Positions 1-8,886 of a stretch of DNA of 64,000 nucleotides are shown in pieces. The notes beneath the pieces are model-generated. The model made no database searches. It had not been told where the DNA came from and saw only the letters and a list, made by a program, of their open reading frames with translations. Position numbers and translations under genes: made by a program. The first letter of the stretch is position 1, and the number at the start of each line of letters is the position of its first letter. This stretch comes from [Mycobacterium] manitobense (GTDB taxonomy: Bacteria > Actinomycetota > Actinomycetes > Mycobacteriales > Mycobacteriaceae). Location: the NCBI RefSeq assembly GCF_025821665.1, contig NZ_JACKSJ010000098.1, positions 24,223 through 88,222 on the forward strand, written 5' to 3'.

Positions 1-1
1 G

Positions 2-928
2 ATCACCCCGGCCGACGCCGCCCGAGAGGCCGCGCTCGCGCGGTCGATGCCGCCCCGGTTCGGGCCGGTGACCACGGTGGTGGGCTACATGATCACGACG
101 CTGGGCTTCGGCATGGTGATCAACCCGACGTGGGCGTCGCTGTGGGGTTACGTGTTCCTCGGCTTCGTGGTCGGCCTGATCCTTCAACTGGGCCGACCGT
201 TCCCGACCCTGGCCGCGGTGCTGCCGACGCTGGCGGCCGCGGTGGTGACGATGCTCGCGACGTGGTTCGTCGCCGACGCGGCCAACGACGGGCTGCTGCG
301 GGTGATCAGCCCGCCGCTGGTGGCGCTCCTTCCCGGGCTGGCGTTGACGATCGCCGCGATGGAACTGGCGAGCGCGCAGATGATCAGCGGCGCCACCCGG
401 CTCATTTACGGCGCCACCCAGCTGGCGCTGCTGGTGTTCGGGGTCGGGTTGGGAATGCACGTCGCGGGTCAGCTTGCGCCACAGGCCCCTTCGCCGCAGA
501 TGGGTTCGTGGTCGCTGTACGTCGCGATCGTGGTGATCGCCGTGGGCATCTACTTCTACCTGTCGGCGCCGAAGGGTTCGCTGCTGTGGCTGGTGCTGGC
601 GGTCGGTGTGGCGCTGGTCGGTCAGCAAGTGGGCGGGCTGTTCCTGTCGCCAACGCATGCGGGCGCGGTCGGCGCGTTCCTCGTGGTGCCGTTCGCGATG
701 CTGGGGGCGCGGGTGAAGACGTCGCCGCCGGCGATCGTCATGATGCTGACCGCGTTCTGGTCGCTGGTGCCGGGTGCATTGAGCTTCGAGTCGCTCGGCG
801 CGGCCGTCACCGGCGAGGGCGATCTCTCGACGCTGGGGACGACGGTCGCCGCGATCTTCTCGATCGCACTGGGCACGCTGATCGGCTGGAGCGTGTTCAT
901 GACCATCCGCGGCAGGGCGAGGCGCTGA
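2..928 (+). CDS. Threonine/serine exporter family protein (ThrE-like), 3' part only
   Basis: The frame is open to the left edge, so the true start lies outside the window; about 308 codons are visible. The visible part is very hydrophobic, with about nine or ten membrane-spanning stretches. The segment with GAVGAFLVVPFAMLG followed by FWSLVPGALS is typical of the ThrE/YjjP-YjjB family (DUF1212/DUF3815), inner-membrane exporters of threonine and serine. The first in-frame ATG is at 47, but the upstream residues (ITPADAAREAALARS) continue plausibly, so 47 is not taken as the start. It ends with a basic cytoplasmic tail (TIRGRARR). Family assignment is by recognition only; substrate is not shown by the sequence. 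Confidence 0.7.
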   Translation: MTPADAAREAALARSMPPRFGPVTTVVGYMITTLGFGMVINPTWASLWGYVFLGFVVGLILQLGRPFPTLAAVLPTLAAAVVTMLATWFVADAANDGLLRVISPPLVALLPGLALTIAAMELASAQMISGATRLIYGATQLALLVFGVGLGMHVAGQLAPQAPSPQMGSWSLYVAIVVIAVGIYFYLSAPKGSLLWLVLAVGVALVGQQVGGLFLSPTHAGAVGAFLVVPFAMLGARVKTSPPAIVMMLTAFWSLVPGALSFESLGAAVTGEGDLSTLGTTVAAIFSIALGTLIGWSVFMTIRGRARR

Positions 929-1009
929 GGCCGCTCTGGTTTTTGCGTCTACGGCTGTTGTCCAGCCGCGGGCGCGACCCTGGGCGCAAAATCGAGGCTT
1001 GGCGCGGCG

Positions 1010-1336
1010 TTACGACCTCTGGTAGCTGTCGATGCCGGCGGCATGCCTGCGCAGGCGATCCGCAATCTGACCGAGCCATTCCGTGTACGTCAGCGGATCG
1101 GGGTCGTAACAGACGCCGGGTGTCCTCAGCAGGAACTGCTTGAGATCCGATTCAGCATGAGTCTCGCGCAGGTCGTCGATCTCATCAGCCAGCTTTCGTA
1201 GGGGCCCGACGACGGGAAGGTCGTCGACGTAGCTGTCGACGATGCCTCGCCAGTCGTCGGCTTCCACGACCCAATCTTGATGAAAGTACGCGCCGAAGAA
1301 CTGGTACAAGTCTTCGGAGATGGTGCCGTCGTTCAT
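1010..1336 (-). CDS. Small acidic protein resembling the CdiI_2 immunity family
   Basis: A 108-residue acidic soluble protein. The opening LYQFFGAYFHQDW and the later segment GVCYDPDPLTYTEWL match what I know of the CdiI_2 family (contact-dependent growth inhibition immunity proteins), whose members are about 90-120 residues. The ATG at 1336 is chosen because a GGGACGG stretch lies just upstream and the conserved region begins a few residues later; a TTG at 1366 would add ten residues. No toxin or CdiA/polymorphic-toxin gene is seen next to it, so it may be an orphan immunity gene or a housekeeping member of the family. The next gene downstream on this strand is not coupled to it. Confidence 0.6.
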   Translation of the reverse strand: MNDGTISEDLYQFFGAYFHQDWVVEADDWRGIVDSYVDDLPVVGPLRKLADEIDDLRETHAESDLKQFLLRTPGVCYDPDPLTYTEWLGQIADRLRRHAAGIDSYQRS

Positions 1337-1417
1337 TGGTCCGTCCCGACGTTTCGTTCCGCCCAAGTCGACCTCAGCTTCTCGTACTTGGTGTTCCAGC
1401 GCGACGAGACTCGCGGA

Positions 1418-2809
1418 TCAGCCCGCCGCCAGCTTGACCAGTTGCCCGAACCCGTTGCCGTCGAGCACGAAGACGTTGCCCGCCCCGTCGACGGTCACGT
1501 CGCGCGGACCGCTCAGGCCGCTGATCGGCAGCACGGACTCCTCGCCGGACCCTGCGGCCAGCGTGACCACCTGGCGGCTCGTGGTGTCGACGACGTAGAC
1601 GTCACCGCCCGCGCCGACGGCGAGTCCGTCCGGTTCGACGTTCTCCGACAGCGGCAGCGCCGTCTGGTCCTTGCTGTTGAACTCCAGCTTCGCCACGCGG
1701 TGGTGGGCGCCGTCGTTCGCGTAGACGCTGCCGTCCTTATCGACGGCGATCGCGCGGATCCACGCCAGGTCGGTGAACGGCAACACCGCCTGGAGCTCGA
1801 GAGCGGTGGCATAGCCGACCACCCGCTGCCCGTCCGCGACGTACACGTTGCCCATGTCATCGACGGCGAGGTGCTGCGGGTTCTCCAGGCCGGTGAAGGG
1901 CAGTACGGTCTGCTCGCCGGTGGCGGCGGTCCACTTCAGGACCTTCTTGTCGTTGGTGACGTAGACGTTGCCATCGGTGTCGACGGCGATCCCGCCGAGC
2001 TGGGTGAGCCCGGTGAACGGCACGTCGGACTGGTCGTTCGAGCCGGCTTCGATCTTCAGCACCTTGTTCTGGTCGGCGATGAAGACGTCACCCTTCGGGC
2101 TGGTGGCGAGCCCGAAGGGGGACGTGACGCTCTGCAGCGGCACGGTCGACTGGCGCGGATCGGGCGCCGGCGTGGACGACGGAGTCTTCGTCGCGGTGAA
2201 TGGCAGGTTGGCCTTGCCGATCTCGTTGAGCGGATCCGTCGTCACCGCAACGGCTTCCAGGCCACCCGTGCCGTCGACCATCGAGGGATCCAGCGCGACG
2301 CGGTACTTGACCGTCACCTTCTTGCCCTTGGGCAGATCCTGTTCGTTGGTGTAGCCCCCGAGGTAGTCCATGCCGGTGCCCATGGCGGGGTGGTCGAGTG
2401 CGATCCAGGTCTGGGTGGCGGGGTCGAAGCGCTCGATGGTGCCCTCCGGAATGGTCAGCGGGTTCGGCGCGCAGCTGCAGTGCTCGAGCACCAGGGTGAT
2501 ACCGACCTTCGGGTAGGCGACCGGTGAGTTGTTGCACAGTGTCACCTCTAGCTCGACGGGCGCCGCGCCGGGTTGCAGGGTGCCGGACGGAATACCGCTC
2601 AGCGACAGAGCCACTCGTGCATCGGCGGGCACCGGTTCGTACGGTTCCGCGGTGGGCACCGGCGCGGTCGCCGGATTGACTGTGCAGTCGGAGGTGCCGG
2701 CCGCGGGAGTGGTCGAGGTGCCCGGGGTGCTGTCGGTGCTCGGCGAGCAGGCGGCGAGGGTGAGGCAGAGGGTGGTGAGCGCGGCGAGGCGCCGGAGGGC
2801 GTAGTTCAT
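1418..2809 (-). CDS. Beta-propeller lipoprotein with NHL-type repeats
   Basis: 463 residues. The N-terminus is a lipoprotein signal peptide: Met-Asn-Tyr-Ala-Leu-Arg-Arg, a hydrophobic core, then the lipobox LAAC with Cys21 as the expected lipidated residue, followed by a Ser/Thr/Pro-rich linker. Residues about 60-190 form a beta-rich domain with paired cysteines (CNNS, HCSCAP). Residues about 225-463 hold five or six repeats of the type GLAVDTDGNVYVTD, the NHL/SMP-30-like propeller blade also found in the sensor domain of mycobacterial PknD. It should sit on the outer face of the membrane and bind a ligand or protein; there is no kinase domain. It lies 11 bp downstream of the next gene on the same strand, which suggests co-transcription. 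Confidence 0.75.
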   Translation of the reverse strand: MNYALRRLAALTTLCLTLAACSPSTDSTPGTSTTPAAGTSDCTVNPATAPVPTAEPYEPVPADARVALSLSGIPSGTLQPGAAPVELEVTLCNNSPVAYPKVGITLVLEHCSCAPNPLTIPEGTIERFDPATQTWIALDHPAMGTGMDYLGGYTNEQDLPKGKKVTVKYRVALDPSMVDGTGGLEAVAVTTDPLNEIGKANLPFTATKTPSSTPAPDPRQSTVPLQSVTSPFGLATSPKGDVFIADQNKVLKIEAGSNDQSDVPFTGLTQLGGIAVDTDGNVYVTNDKKVLKWTAATGEQTVLPFTGLENPQHLAVDDMGNVYVADGQRVVGYATALELQAVLPFTDLAWIRAIAVDKDGSVYANDGAHHRVAKLEFNSKDQTALPLSENVEPDGLAVGAGGDVYVVDTTSRQVVTLAAGSGEESVLPISGLSGPRDVTVDGAGNVFVLDGNGFGQLVKLAAG

Positions 2810-2820
2810 GGTGTGTCCAA

Positions 2821-3477
2821 TCAGGCGAGGAGGGAGTCGAGTTCGGTGCGGGGGACGGTGACTTCGAGAGGGCCGTCGACGTGGGGCAGCAGGTCGCCCT
2901 GCGGGAAGAAGAACGTCACGGTGTCGTCGGTGAGTGCGAAGGTGCGGTAGTCGTCCAGGGTGAGCTCTTTACGCATGGCATCACGAGCGGTCAACTCGCG
3001 CTGGACAATCGGGTTGAGCACCGTCAACGGGTCGGCGTCGGGCCTGAACAGGGTATCGATGGTAATCGGGGTGTGCCGGTCGACGTCGTAGGTGAATGAT
3101 CTGAACGTCGTGACCGGGCGGACACCGGTGTTGGTGCCGATGGTGAGCACCACGCTCTCGGTGCTGTCGCTCCGGTAGGTGTGCGGGATCATGTCGAGTT
3201 CTTTGAGGGCCGGGGCGTCGATCTCGTGGATCCAGTCGACGAAGTCGTCGCGCGACTGGTCGACGTACTCGGCGAGCGGCGCCTCGTCCGGATACCCGGT
3301 CGGGTAGGCGATGTCGATGCGGTAGCCGTCGGTGCTCTCGTGGATGCGGCAGGTGCCGGAAGGGTCGACGGCGCCGCCCAGGTCGGCACACGCAGACGTG
3401 GCGGCGGCGGTGGGTGCCAACAGCACCGCCGCCAGGACTACGAACGCCGCGGCGGATGCCTTCGTGAACGCTGTCAT
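2821..3477 (-). CDS. Secreted DUF3298 / MPT64-like protein
   Basis: 218 residues with a clear signal peptide (MTAFTKASAAAFVVLAAVLL, cleavage near ATSA). Two cysteines near the mature N-terminus (SACADL, GTCRI) probably form a disulphide. The C-terminal half, with TFRSFTYDVDRHTPITIDTLF and later FALTDDTVTFFFPQGDLLP, matches the RsiV/DUF3298 fold found in the mycobacterial secreted antigen MPT64 and relatives. No enzymatic residues can be assigned. It is probably in one transcription unit with the downstream propeller lipoprotein (11-bp gap). Confidence 0.7.
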   Translation of the reverse strand: MTAFTKASAAAFVVLAAVLLAPTAAATSACADLGGAVDPSGTCRIHESTDGYRIDIAYPTGYPDEAPLAEYVDQSRDDFVDWIHEIDAPALKELDMIPHTYRSDSTESVVLTIGTNTGVRPVTTFRSFTYDVDRHTPITIDTLFRPDADPLTVLNPIVQRELTARDAMRKELTLDDYRTFALTDDTVTFFFPQGDLLPHVDGPLEVTVPRTELDSLLA

Positions 3478-3524
3478 GACGGCAATGGGACGGCGTCGCG
3501 ATCGCTACCGATCCCAACTGTGTG

Positions 3525-5180
3525 TCAGGTGGGCGGCCGCGGATGCACCGTCGTGGGTGGCGCGTCGTCAGGCGGGACGATCGCCTGGGTCGGCGGCTCG
3601 GGACGCTTGATGCGCAGCGCCGTGGTCGGCGCGGCGATCTGTTCGGTCGGTGGCGCCGGGATCACCGTCGTCGAATCCTGCGGGCGCCGGGCGATTCTCG
3701 GCAGCGGCGGCGCGACGACAGCGGTCGCCGGTTCCGGCTCCGGCAGCGGTGTCGGCGGTGGCGTCGCAGCGGAGGTCTCGCGTCGGCGGGCCAGGAGTCC
3801 GGCGAGCGGGCCAGTGAACAGCATGGCGATCAGCACGGTGAGGCTCAGCAGACAGACGACGACGTCGAAGGTGCTGGTGATCTGCTGGGCGAGGTTGTTG
3901 CCGTAGACCGCGTCGGGCGAGGGTTCGGCGTAGCGCGGCGCCAGTGCAACGCCGATGGCCAGGTTCGCGACGGTGAACGCGGTGAGTGCCGCGCTGAACG
4001 CCGCGATGACGCTCGCCGTGGTGTCGCCGCGGCCGAGCTGGCGGTGCAGCCACCGCGCGATGATGCCGGTGATCAGGTTGAACACCGTCATCGCGACGGT
4101 GTCGTACAGCGCACGCGTCAGGTCCAGTGACCACGCGATGAGGAAGTCGACCACTCGGCATGCGGCCGCGGCGAACGCCCAGAAGGCGATGAGCGTCAAG
4201 CACTTCTGGGCGGCCGAGCGATAGGCGCCCAGCGTGGGCGGCTGGATCTGGAAGACGGCGTAGAGAGTCGTCGGGGCGACGATCGCCGCGGCCGCCGCCC
4301 AGAACAGGTAGCCCTCGTAGCCGACGGCTGCGGTCGACGTGTTCTGCGCGATCCCGTGGAAGGCGTCGATGTCGCGACCGACGGGAAGCAGCCACACCAG
4401 CGTGGCGGCCAGCGCCGCCGACCCGCCGAGCGCGGTGGTGGCCAGACGTGCGGCGGCGGACCGCTCGAGCAGCCAGCGCGACGCGATGATGACCGCGATC
4501 AATGCGACGGCGCCGTACAGCAGGGTGGTGACGATGACGGCGATGTCCTGGCCGCCGAAGTCGACGTTGGTGACGAACAGGTAGCGCAGCCGCCAGTACA
4601 GGTTCCAGGCGACCGACAGCGTCGCCAATGCGATCGACACCGCGCCCAGCGCCCGCGCCACCGAATACCAGCGACGGAACCGGTTCTCCTCGATGGTGAC
4701 GCTGGTGATCGGCGGCTGCGCGGCCAGCAGCGCGCCGCCGAGTCCGACGATCAGGCCGGGGCCGATGCCGGGCGGCACCAATCCGGTGCCGCCGTCGCGC
4801 AGCGTCTCCAGCAGGTGGTAGCCGACGAAGCCGATCGCCACGAGGACATAGGGCAGGCAGACGAGCAGCCGGACCCGGCTGAGCAGGCGGACGTCGAGGT
4901 CGGGATTGGTGAGCCGCAACGGGCCGACGCGGGTGTCGACGGTGGCGCTGACGGCGAGGAGTGTCACGGCGATCACGAGCACCCAGAGCGACGTCCGGCC
5001 GCCGAACGCGCCGAGGCCGAAGTCGAGGTTCCACGGAAGCAGAAGGCCGAGGATGAGGAGCACGACGGCCTTGATGTCGCGGACCAGGTTGGGACGGGTC
5101 GGCACGTAGCCGACGCGGGGCCGGCCGGGGGTGGCGCTCACCGCCTCAGTGGGGGACGCGTCGTAACGCTGATCGGTCAC
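3525..5180 (-). CDS. Polytopic membrane protein with proline-rich C-terminal tail
   Basis: 551 residues. The N-terminal 30 residues are hydrophilic (with PRVGYVPTRPNLVRD), followed by about ten hydrophobic helices up to residue 460, then a cytoplasmic tail of about 90 residues rich in Pro and Thr (PPPTPLPEPEPATAVV, later PAPPTEQIAAPTT). I recognise it only as a conserved type of mycobacterial/actinobacterial integral membrane protein without assigned function. The tail could be a disordered protein-interaction region. It is divergent from the DUF7159 gene at 5302, with about 120 bp of shared upstream DNA. Confidence 0.6.
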   Translation of the reverse strand: MTDQRYDASPTEAVSATPGRPRVGYVPTRPNLVRDIKAVVLLILGLLLPWNLDFGLGAFGGRTSLWVLVIAVTLLAVSATVDTRVGPLRLTNPDLDVRLLSRVRLLVCLPYVLVAIGFVGYHLLETLRDGGTGLVPPGIGPGLIVGLGGALLAAQPPITSVTIEENRFRRWYSVARALGAVSIALATLSVAWNLYWRLRYLFVTNVDFGGQDIAVIVTTLLYGAVALIAVIIASRWLLERSAAARLATTALGGSAALAATLVWLLPVGRDIDAFHGIAQNTSTAAVGYEGYLFWAAAAAIVAPTTLYAVFQIQPPTLGAYRSAAQKCLTLIAFWAFAAAACRVVDFLIAWSLDLTRALYDTVAMTVFNLITGIIARWLHRQLGRGDTTASVIAAFSAALTAFTVANLAIGVALAPRYAEPSPDAVYGNNLAQQITSTFDVVVCLLSLTVLIAMLFTGPLAGLLARRRETSAATPPPTPLPEPEPATAVVAPPLPRIARRPQDSTTVIPAPPTEQIAAPTTALRIKRPEPPTQAIVPPDDAPPTTVHPRPPT

Positions 5181-5301
5181 GTAGCGATCCTCTCAGTGAT
5201 GGCGCCGCGATGTGTCGGCATCTCAGCGTGCTCATTTTCGCCGCTGCTGACAAGCCGGACCGGGGTACTTTGGTGCGGGTTCGAACGAAGGAGTGGGGTC
5301 G

Positions 5302-7038
5302 GTGGACGTAGTCCTCGGGGTGGCGGTCACCGGGCGGGTTGCGCGTCTGGCGATGGTCGGCTCGGCAGCCTCGGGTGGCCAGGTGTTCGACCAGTACGCC
5401 CTGGACCTGCCCGACGGCGGGATGACCGACCTGGCCGAGACGATCGTCGGCACGTACCGCGAGGTGGCCGAGTCGGGTAACCGGGTGGCTGCGATCCGGC
5501 TCGTCGTGCCGGACCCGTCGCAGGCGGAGACGCTGCGGCAGTCGGTGGTCGGCGCGGGCGTGCCGAACGTCGATGTGGTGGCCGAGACCGAGGCCGCCGC
5601 GGCGGTGGCCCGCAGTGCCGGTGCCGATGCGGCGCTGCTGCTGGCCGACGACGACACGGTGTCGCTGGCGAGGATCGGCGAGGACGAGGAGTCCACGTCG
5701 GTGCTGGCGTCGCTGCCGATCGGTCTGTCCGGTGCAGCCGTCGCGAGCGCAGCGGTGCTGCAGTCGGTGCCCAGTGGCGAGACGCTGCGGATCGTGCTGG
5801 TGGGTCACCGGCTGGATCTGGAGTCGATCGCCGCCGAGCTGGGTTCGACGGTGCCGGTGCAGGTGCCGCCGGATGCCGGGTATGCGATTGCGCGGGGCGC
5901 AGCGCAGACGGCGTCGGACGCCGGGTTCCCGGCGGGGGCGTCGACGATGATGGCGCCCGCTATCGGTGGGGCGCCGGCGATGGTGCCCCTGGTGGGTGAC
6001 GCCACGCAGATGGCACCCGTTGCGGATGCGACGCAGATGGCGCCCGCGGTTGGCGACGCGACGCAGATGGCGCCGGTGGCCGGTGAGGCGACGCAGATGG
6101 CGCCGGCCACGGATTCGGCGGCGGTGGGGCCGCAGCTGGCGTACTCCGAGGAGGGGCCGGGCGAATACGAGCTGCCCTACGAGCAGCTCGAGGAGTTCGT
6201 TCCGGAGCTCGAGGATGAGCAGGCCTACACGGCGATGATCGCGCCGCCCCCGCCGAAGACGGTGTTGATGGGCAGTGCGTTCGCGTTTGTGGTGGTGGCG
6301 TTCGCGACGCTGGCGGCGTCGGTGGCGATCACGATCCGGCCGGTGGCTGATGTGCAGGCGCAGCCGGCGCCGCCCGTGCAGCCGCAGACGGTGCCGGGGC
6401 GGTTCCTGCCGGAGGTGCCGCACCAGCCGGACCCGGTGGCGCTGCCAATCGCGGTGGTGTCGCCTGCGCCGTCGGCTCCGGCGGTGAGGGTGCCGGTGAA
6501 TCGCGGGCCGAACCCGGTCGTGCCTGCGCCGGTGCAGATCCCGGGTCCCGTGCCGGTGCCGGGCGCACCGATCGTCCCGGCGGTGCCGGTTCCGGGTGTG
6601 CCGATCGTGCCGTTCAACCCCTTCAACCCGTTCCCGACGATTCCGACGTGGACGACGACGGTGACGACGTCGGTGACGCCGACCACGACGACTCCGACTA
6701 CTACTAGCCCCACGACGACGAGCCCGACGACGACTACGGAGACGACGACCAAGACGACGACGTCGGAGGAGACGAGCACGCCGACGACCGTTCCGACGGT
6801 GCCGCCGGAGCCGGAGCCACCGACGTCGGAGGCACCCGAGCCGGAGATTGAGTACTCGCCCCCGTCGCAGGCGCCGGCGTATTCACCGCCGGCCGTGGCG
6901 CCCGAGCCAGCGGCCCCTGTGGCTCCCGAGCCCGTCGCGCCTGAGCCGGCGGCGCCTGAGCCGGTGGAGCCGGAGTTGCCGTCGAGTGGCGGGGGATCTT
7001 ATGAGGAGCCGGTGCTGACGTTCCCCGAGTCGCCGTAG
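5302..7038 (+). CDS. DUF7159 family mycobacterial membrane protein with Pro/Thr-rich tail
   Basis: 578 residues from GTG 5302. This start is preferred to GTG 5293 because GAAGGAG at 5287-5293 is well spaced from it and family members begin with MDVVLGV. Residues 1-200 form a soluble domain with an actin/HSP70-like flavour (VDVVLGVAVTGRVARLAMVG). Then come four short repeats around DATQMAP, an acidic stretch, a single membrane helix around residue 325 (GSAFAFVVVAFATLAAS), and a long exported tail that is Pro-rich, then Thr-rich (TTTTPTTTSPTTT), then Pro/Glu-rich. The architecture fits a cell-wall-spanning mycobacterial protein; function is unknown. Confidence 0.7.
   Translation: MDVVLGVAVTGRVARLAMVGSAASGGQVFDQYALDLPDGGMTDLAETIVGTYREVAESGNRVAAIRLVVPDPSQAETLRQSVVGAGVPNVDVVAETEAAAAVARSAGADAALLLADDDTVSLARIGEDEESTSVLASLPIGLSGAAVASAAVLQSVPSGETLRIVLVGHRLDLESIAAELGSTVPVQVPPDAGYAIARGAAQTASDAGFPAGASTMMAPAIGGAPAMVPLVGDATQMAPVADATQMAPAVGDATQMAPVAGEATQMAPATDSAAVGPQLAYSEEGPGEYELPYEQLEEFVPELEDEQAYTAMIAPPPPKTVLMGSAFAFVVVAFATLAASVAITIRPVADVQAQPAPPVQPQTVPGRFLPEVPHQPDPVALPIAVVSPAPSAPAVRVPVNRGPNPVVPAPVQIPGPVPVPGAPIVPAVPVPGVPIVPFNPFNPFPTIPTWTTTVTTSVTPTTTTPTTTSPTTTSPTTTTETTTKTTTSEETSTPTTVPTVPPEPEPPTSEAPEPEIEYSPPSQAPAYSPPAVAPEPAAPVAPEPVAPEPAAPEPVEPELPSSGGGSYEEPVLTFPESP
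5998..6113 (+). repeat. Short tandem coding repeat, four DATQMAP units
   Basis: Inside the DUF7159 gene the peptide DATQMAP (EATQMAP in the last copy) occurs four times, spaced by two to four residues. The DNA core gacgc(c/g)acgcagatgg(c) recurs at about 27-33 bp intervals. It lies in the linker between the soluble N-terminal domain and the acidic segment before the membrane helix. Such a repeat can change length by slippage, so strains may differ in copy number. Confidence 0.8.
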
Positions 7039-7284
7039 TCGAGATCCGGGCCCGATACGAAACATCCGTCGCGTCTATTCCCGCGCCTGTCGCCCATCAA
7101 GTCATATTGAGCCCGAGTGACGAGCCATGCCTTTCTGTTTTCGCGACGGCATAAGAAGCCGGCATGCGGCAACGTGGGAAATTGGTCCTGCTCGAAACCC
7201 GTCACACACAACGGTCAGGTCGAAGGGCTTCAGGGTCGGGCAGGCCCTGGGGGCCTGCAAAGACTTCATCGCTAGCGCCGTCGG

Positions 7285-7746
7285 TCAACTCGGAAGCCAG
7301 CCGAGTTGAACATCACACACCAGTGGTCGGCCGTCCGGAGACTGCGCACCATATTGCTGTTCACTGGCGCACTGGCTGCCGATCTCGCGCTCGCCGATGA
7401 CCGGTATCGCTCGTATCCACTCCCCGGTGCCGTTGCCTTGATCGGCGCAAATCATCTGTGCGCCCGTTGACGTCTGACCGAACTGGTATCGCATCCAGTT
7501 GTAGCAAGCAGCCCCCTCAATTGCACCATCGACGAGGCCGGGTAAACTGTTCTGCTGGGGAATTGATACAGGACACTGCCCTGTGCTGGCTCCTATCGAG
7601 TTGATCTCTGCGTTCGATCTCGGGTCGCCTGCGTAATTGATCTGATTTGTGCACCGGTCGTCAGCTTTAGCAGTGCCGGTGCCCGCGAACAAGGAACTGA
7701 GTAACGTTGCCCCCGCCACCAGCGCGCCCATTCGCTTACTCCCCAT
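7285..7746 (-). CDS. Small secreted cysteine-containing protein, function unknown
   Basis: 153 residues. Signal peptide MGSKRMGALVAGATLLSSLF with probable cleavage at AKA-DD. The mature part has six cysteines, including RCTNQ, GQCPV, ACYNW, MICAD, SQCAS and LVCDV, which suggests a disulphide-stabilised exported protein. The ending resembles small secreted mycobacterial proteins of unknown function. Met6 is an alternative start. The 246 bp between it and the DUF7159 gene show no other gene. It is the last backbone-like gene before the decayed region and the defence island. Confidence 0.65.
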   Translation of the reverse strand: MGSKRMGALVAGATLLSSLFAGTGTAKADDRCTNQINYAGDPRSNAEINSIGASTGQCPVSIPQQNSLPGLVDGAIEGAACYNWMRYQFGQTSTGAQMICADQGNGTGEWIRAIPVIGEREIGSQCASEQQYGAQSPDGRPLVCDVQLGWLPS

Positions 7747-7849
7747 GGCCGGATTCTCGCGCAGTGGTTACCTCCGTGGGACCGTAATCGGGCTAATTGC
7801 CGTGCCGCGCGAGCAGAAGCCCCCCCGGACGCCCCAAGCGAGCGCAGAG

Positions 7850-8461
7850 ACGTGTGCTTGAGACCCCGGCAGTCACCCTCTCCGCCGGCGTCTTCCGCAC
7901 TCCTGCCGCAGTGAGTTGAAGTCGAGATCGTCCCTGTCGCCACGTCGCGATCGGGCGGGTGTTGCGGCCCGTCGCTTCGTCTCCGAAACCATCACCACGC
8001 TGTCGATGTAGGCCGAATAACGATGGCGTTCTGCAACGTCGCGACGATCACCAACTGGAAGCCGGACTTGCGGAACGCCGATAGCGCCTGCTGCGCGAAC
8101 TGCGAGTCCAACTTGCTGAACACCTCGTCGAGCAATAGTTGCGCGAACACCGTTGTTCTGTCGTCACTGTCGCAGTGTCGGGGCTGGCGAGGTCGAAGCT
8201 CAGCGCGCCGGCGAGGCAGAACGCCATCAGCTTCTCCTACTCACCACCTGAGTTGTCGCCCGCATTGCTGTGCGTCCGGATGAAGTCGAGCGCACGGCGG
8301 GTGTCCTGGGTGACATAGCAGGCGTTGGTCCCGCGACGCTCGTCGACGATGCGGTGCATCGTGGGCAGCCCAGGACTTGATCTGCGGGCGGCCCGACTGG
8401 GATCGCCGAGGTCAGTGAGGTGGAGTTCGAGCCGCATGACGAGTTCCGTCTCGGGAATCTA
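7850..8461 (-). pseudogene. Decayed C-terminus of an SMC-type ATPase, probably Wadjet JetC
   Basis: Read on the minus strand, fragments in different frames join into the C-terminal ATPase half of an SMC/SbcC-like protein. In order they are NAGDNSGGE, a TAG stop where Gln is expected, then EKLMAFCLAGALSFDLAS (ABC signature region). A frameshift follows, then LLLDEVFSKLDSQFAQQAL (Walker B and D-loop), GFQLVIVATLQN, a one-base deletion, then YIDSVVMVSE and several more shifts (NTRPIAT, DFNSLRQE, VRKTPAERV). From memory this matches actinobacterial Wadjet JetC-type ATPases. At least one stop and four shifts make it non-functional. The part above about 8300 is less certain. No intact jetA, jetB or jetD is seen. 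Confidence 0.65.
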
Positions 8462-8886
8462 GCCGTCGCTGAGGTTACGCTCCATCAAGTCGCGTAGAGG
8501 CAGAGTTTGGTCGTCGCAAGTTGCCGGATGGCGTGGGAGGGCTGCAGGTCCCGGTTGAGAACGAGGGGGTCGATAGCCGACACATTTTCTCTTCGCACCT
8601 GTGTGCCGGGTCTCCCTTTTGCATCTGCGAGATTCTCAGGAGCAGTTGAACGGACCGATACCCCAGCGCACGCACTGCGTCGGCCGTGTCTGCTGAGAGG
8701 TGCGGCAGCTAGCGACGCGAGCGTCTACCGGGGCCGCGCGCCTTCTGCTAGGTGGCGCGAACTGAAACGCGTGCCACCGAGGAAATCTCGGGCTATCCTC
8801 CCTAGAAGTGACAAGGTTCGTTGTCGCAATGCGTCGCGTCCGATGATGAAGGACTGCGTGGCGTCGGGAATCGCTATGGGGGATTT
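8462..8886. other. Degenerate stretch left of the PIN gene
   Basis: About 425 bp with no convincing gene. The minus strand reads LPLRDLMERNLSDG up to the TAG at 8459-8461, then IPETELVMRLELHL in the same frame, so the decayed reading frame may extend here. Nothing further is recognisable. A weak TATCCT-like hexamer lies near 8795, which could serve as a -10 element for the PIN gene. This is the left boundary zone of the lower-GC island; no direct repeat or integrase was found. Confidence 0.35.

Noticed and set aside
1277..2527. Long plus-strand open frame opposite the propeller lipoprotein
   Set aside because: It is the antisense of the lipoprotein gene, rich in Val-Asp-Gly dipeptides caused by GC skew, with no start context or family features.
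3181..4130. Plus-strand open frames across the secreted and membrane-protein genes
   Set aside because: Low-complexity Arg/Gly/Asp translations of the real minus-strand genes.
5998..6113. Possible CRISPR-like repeats
   Set aside because: Repeats are in frame, encode a peptide motif, and have no unique spacers of regular length.
8023..8283. Plus-strand open frame in the decayed region
   Set aside because: It is the antisense of the JetC-like remnant, whose conserved motifs are on the minus strand.
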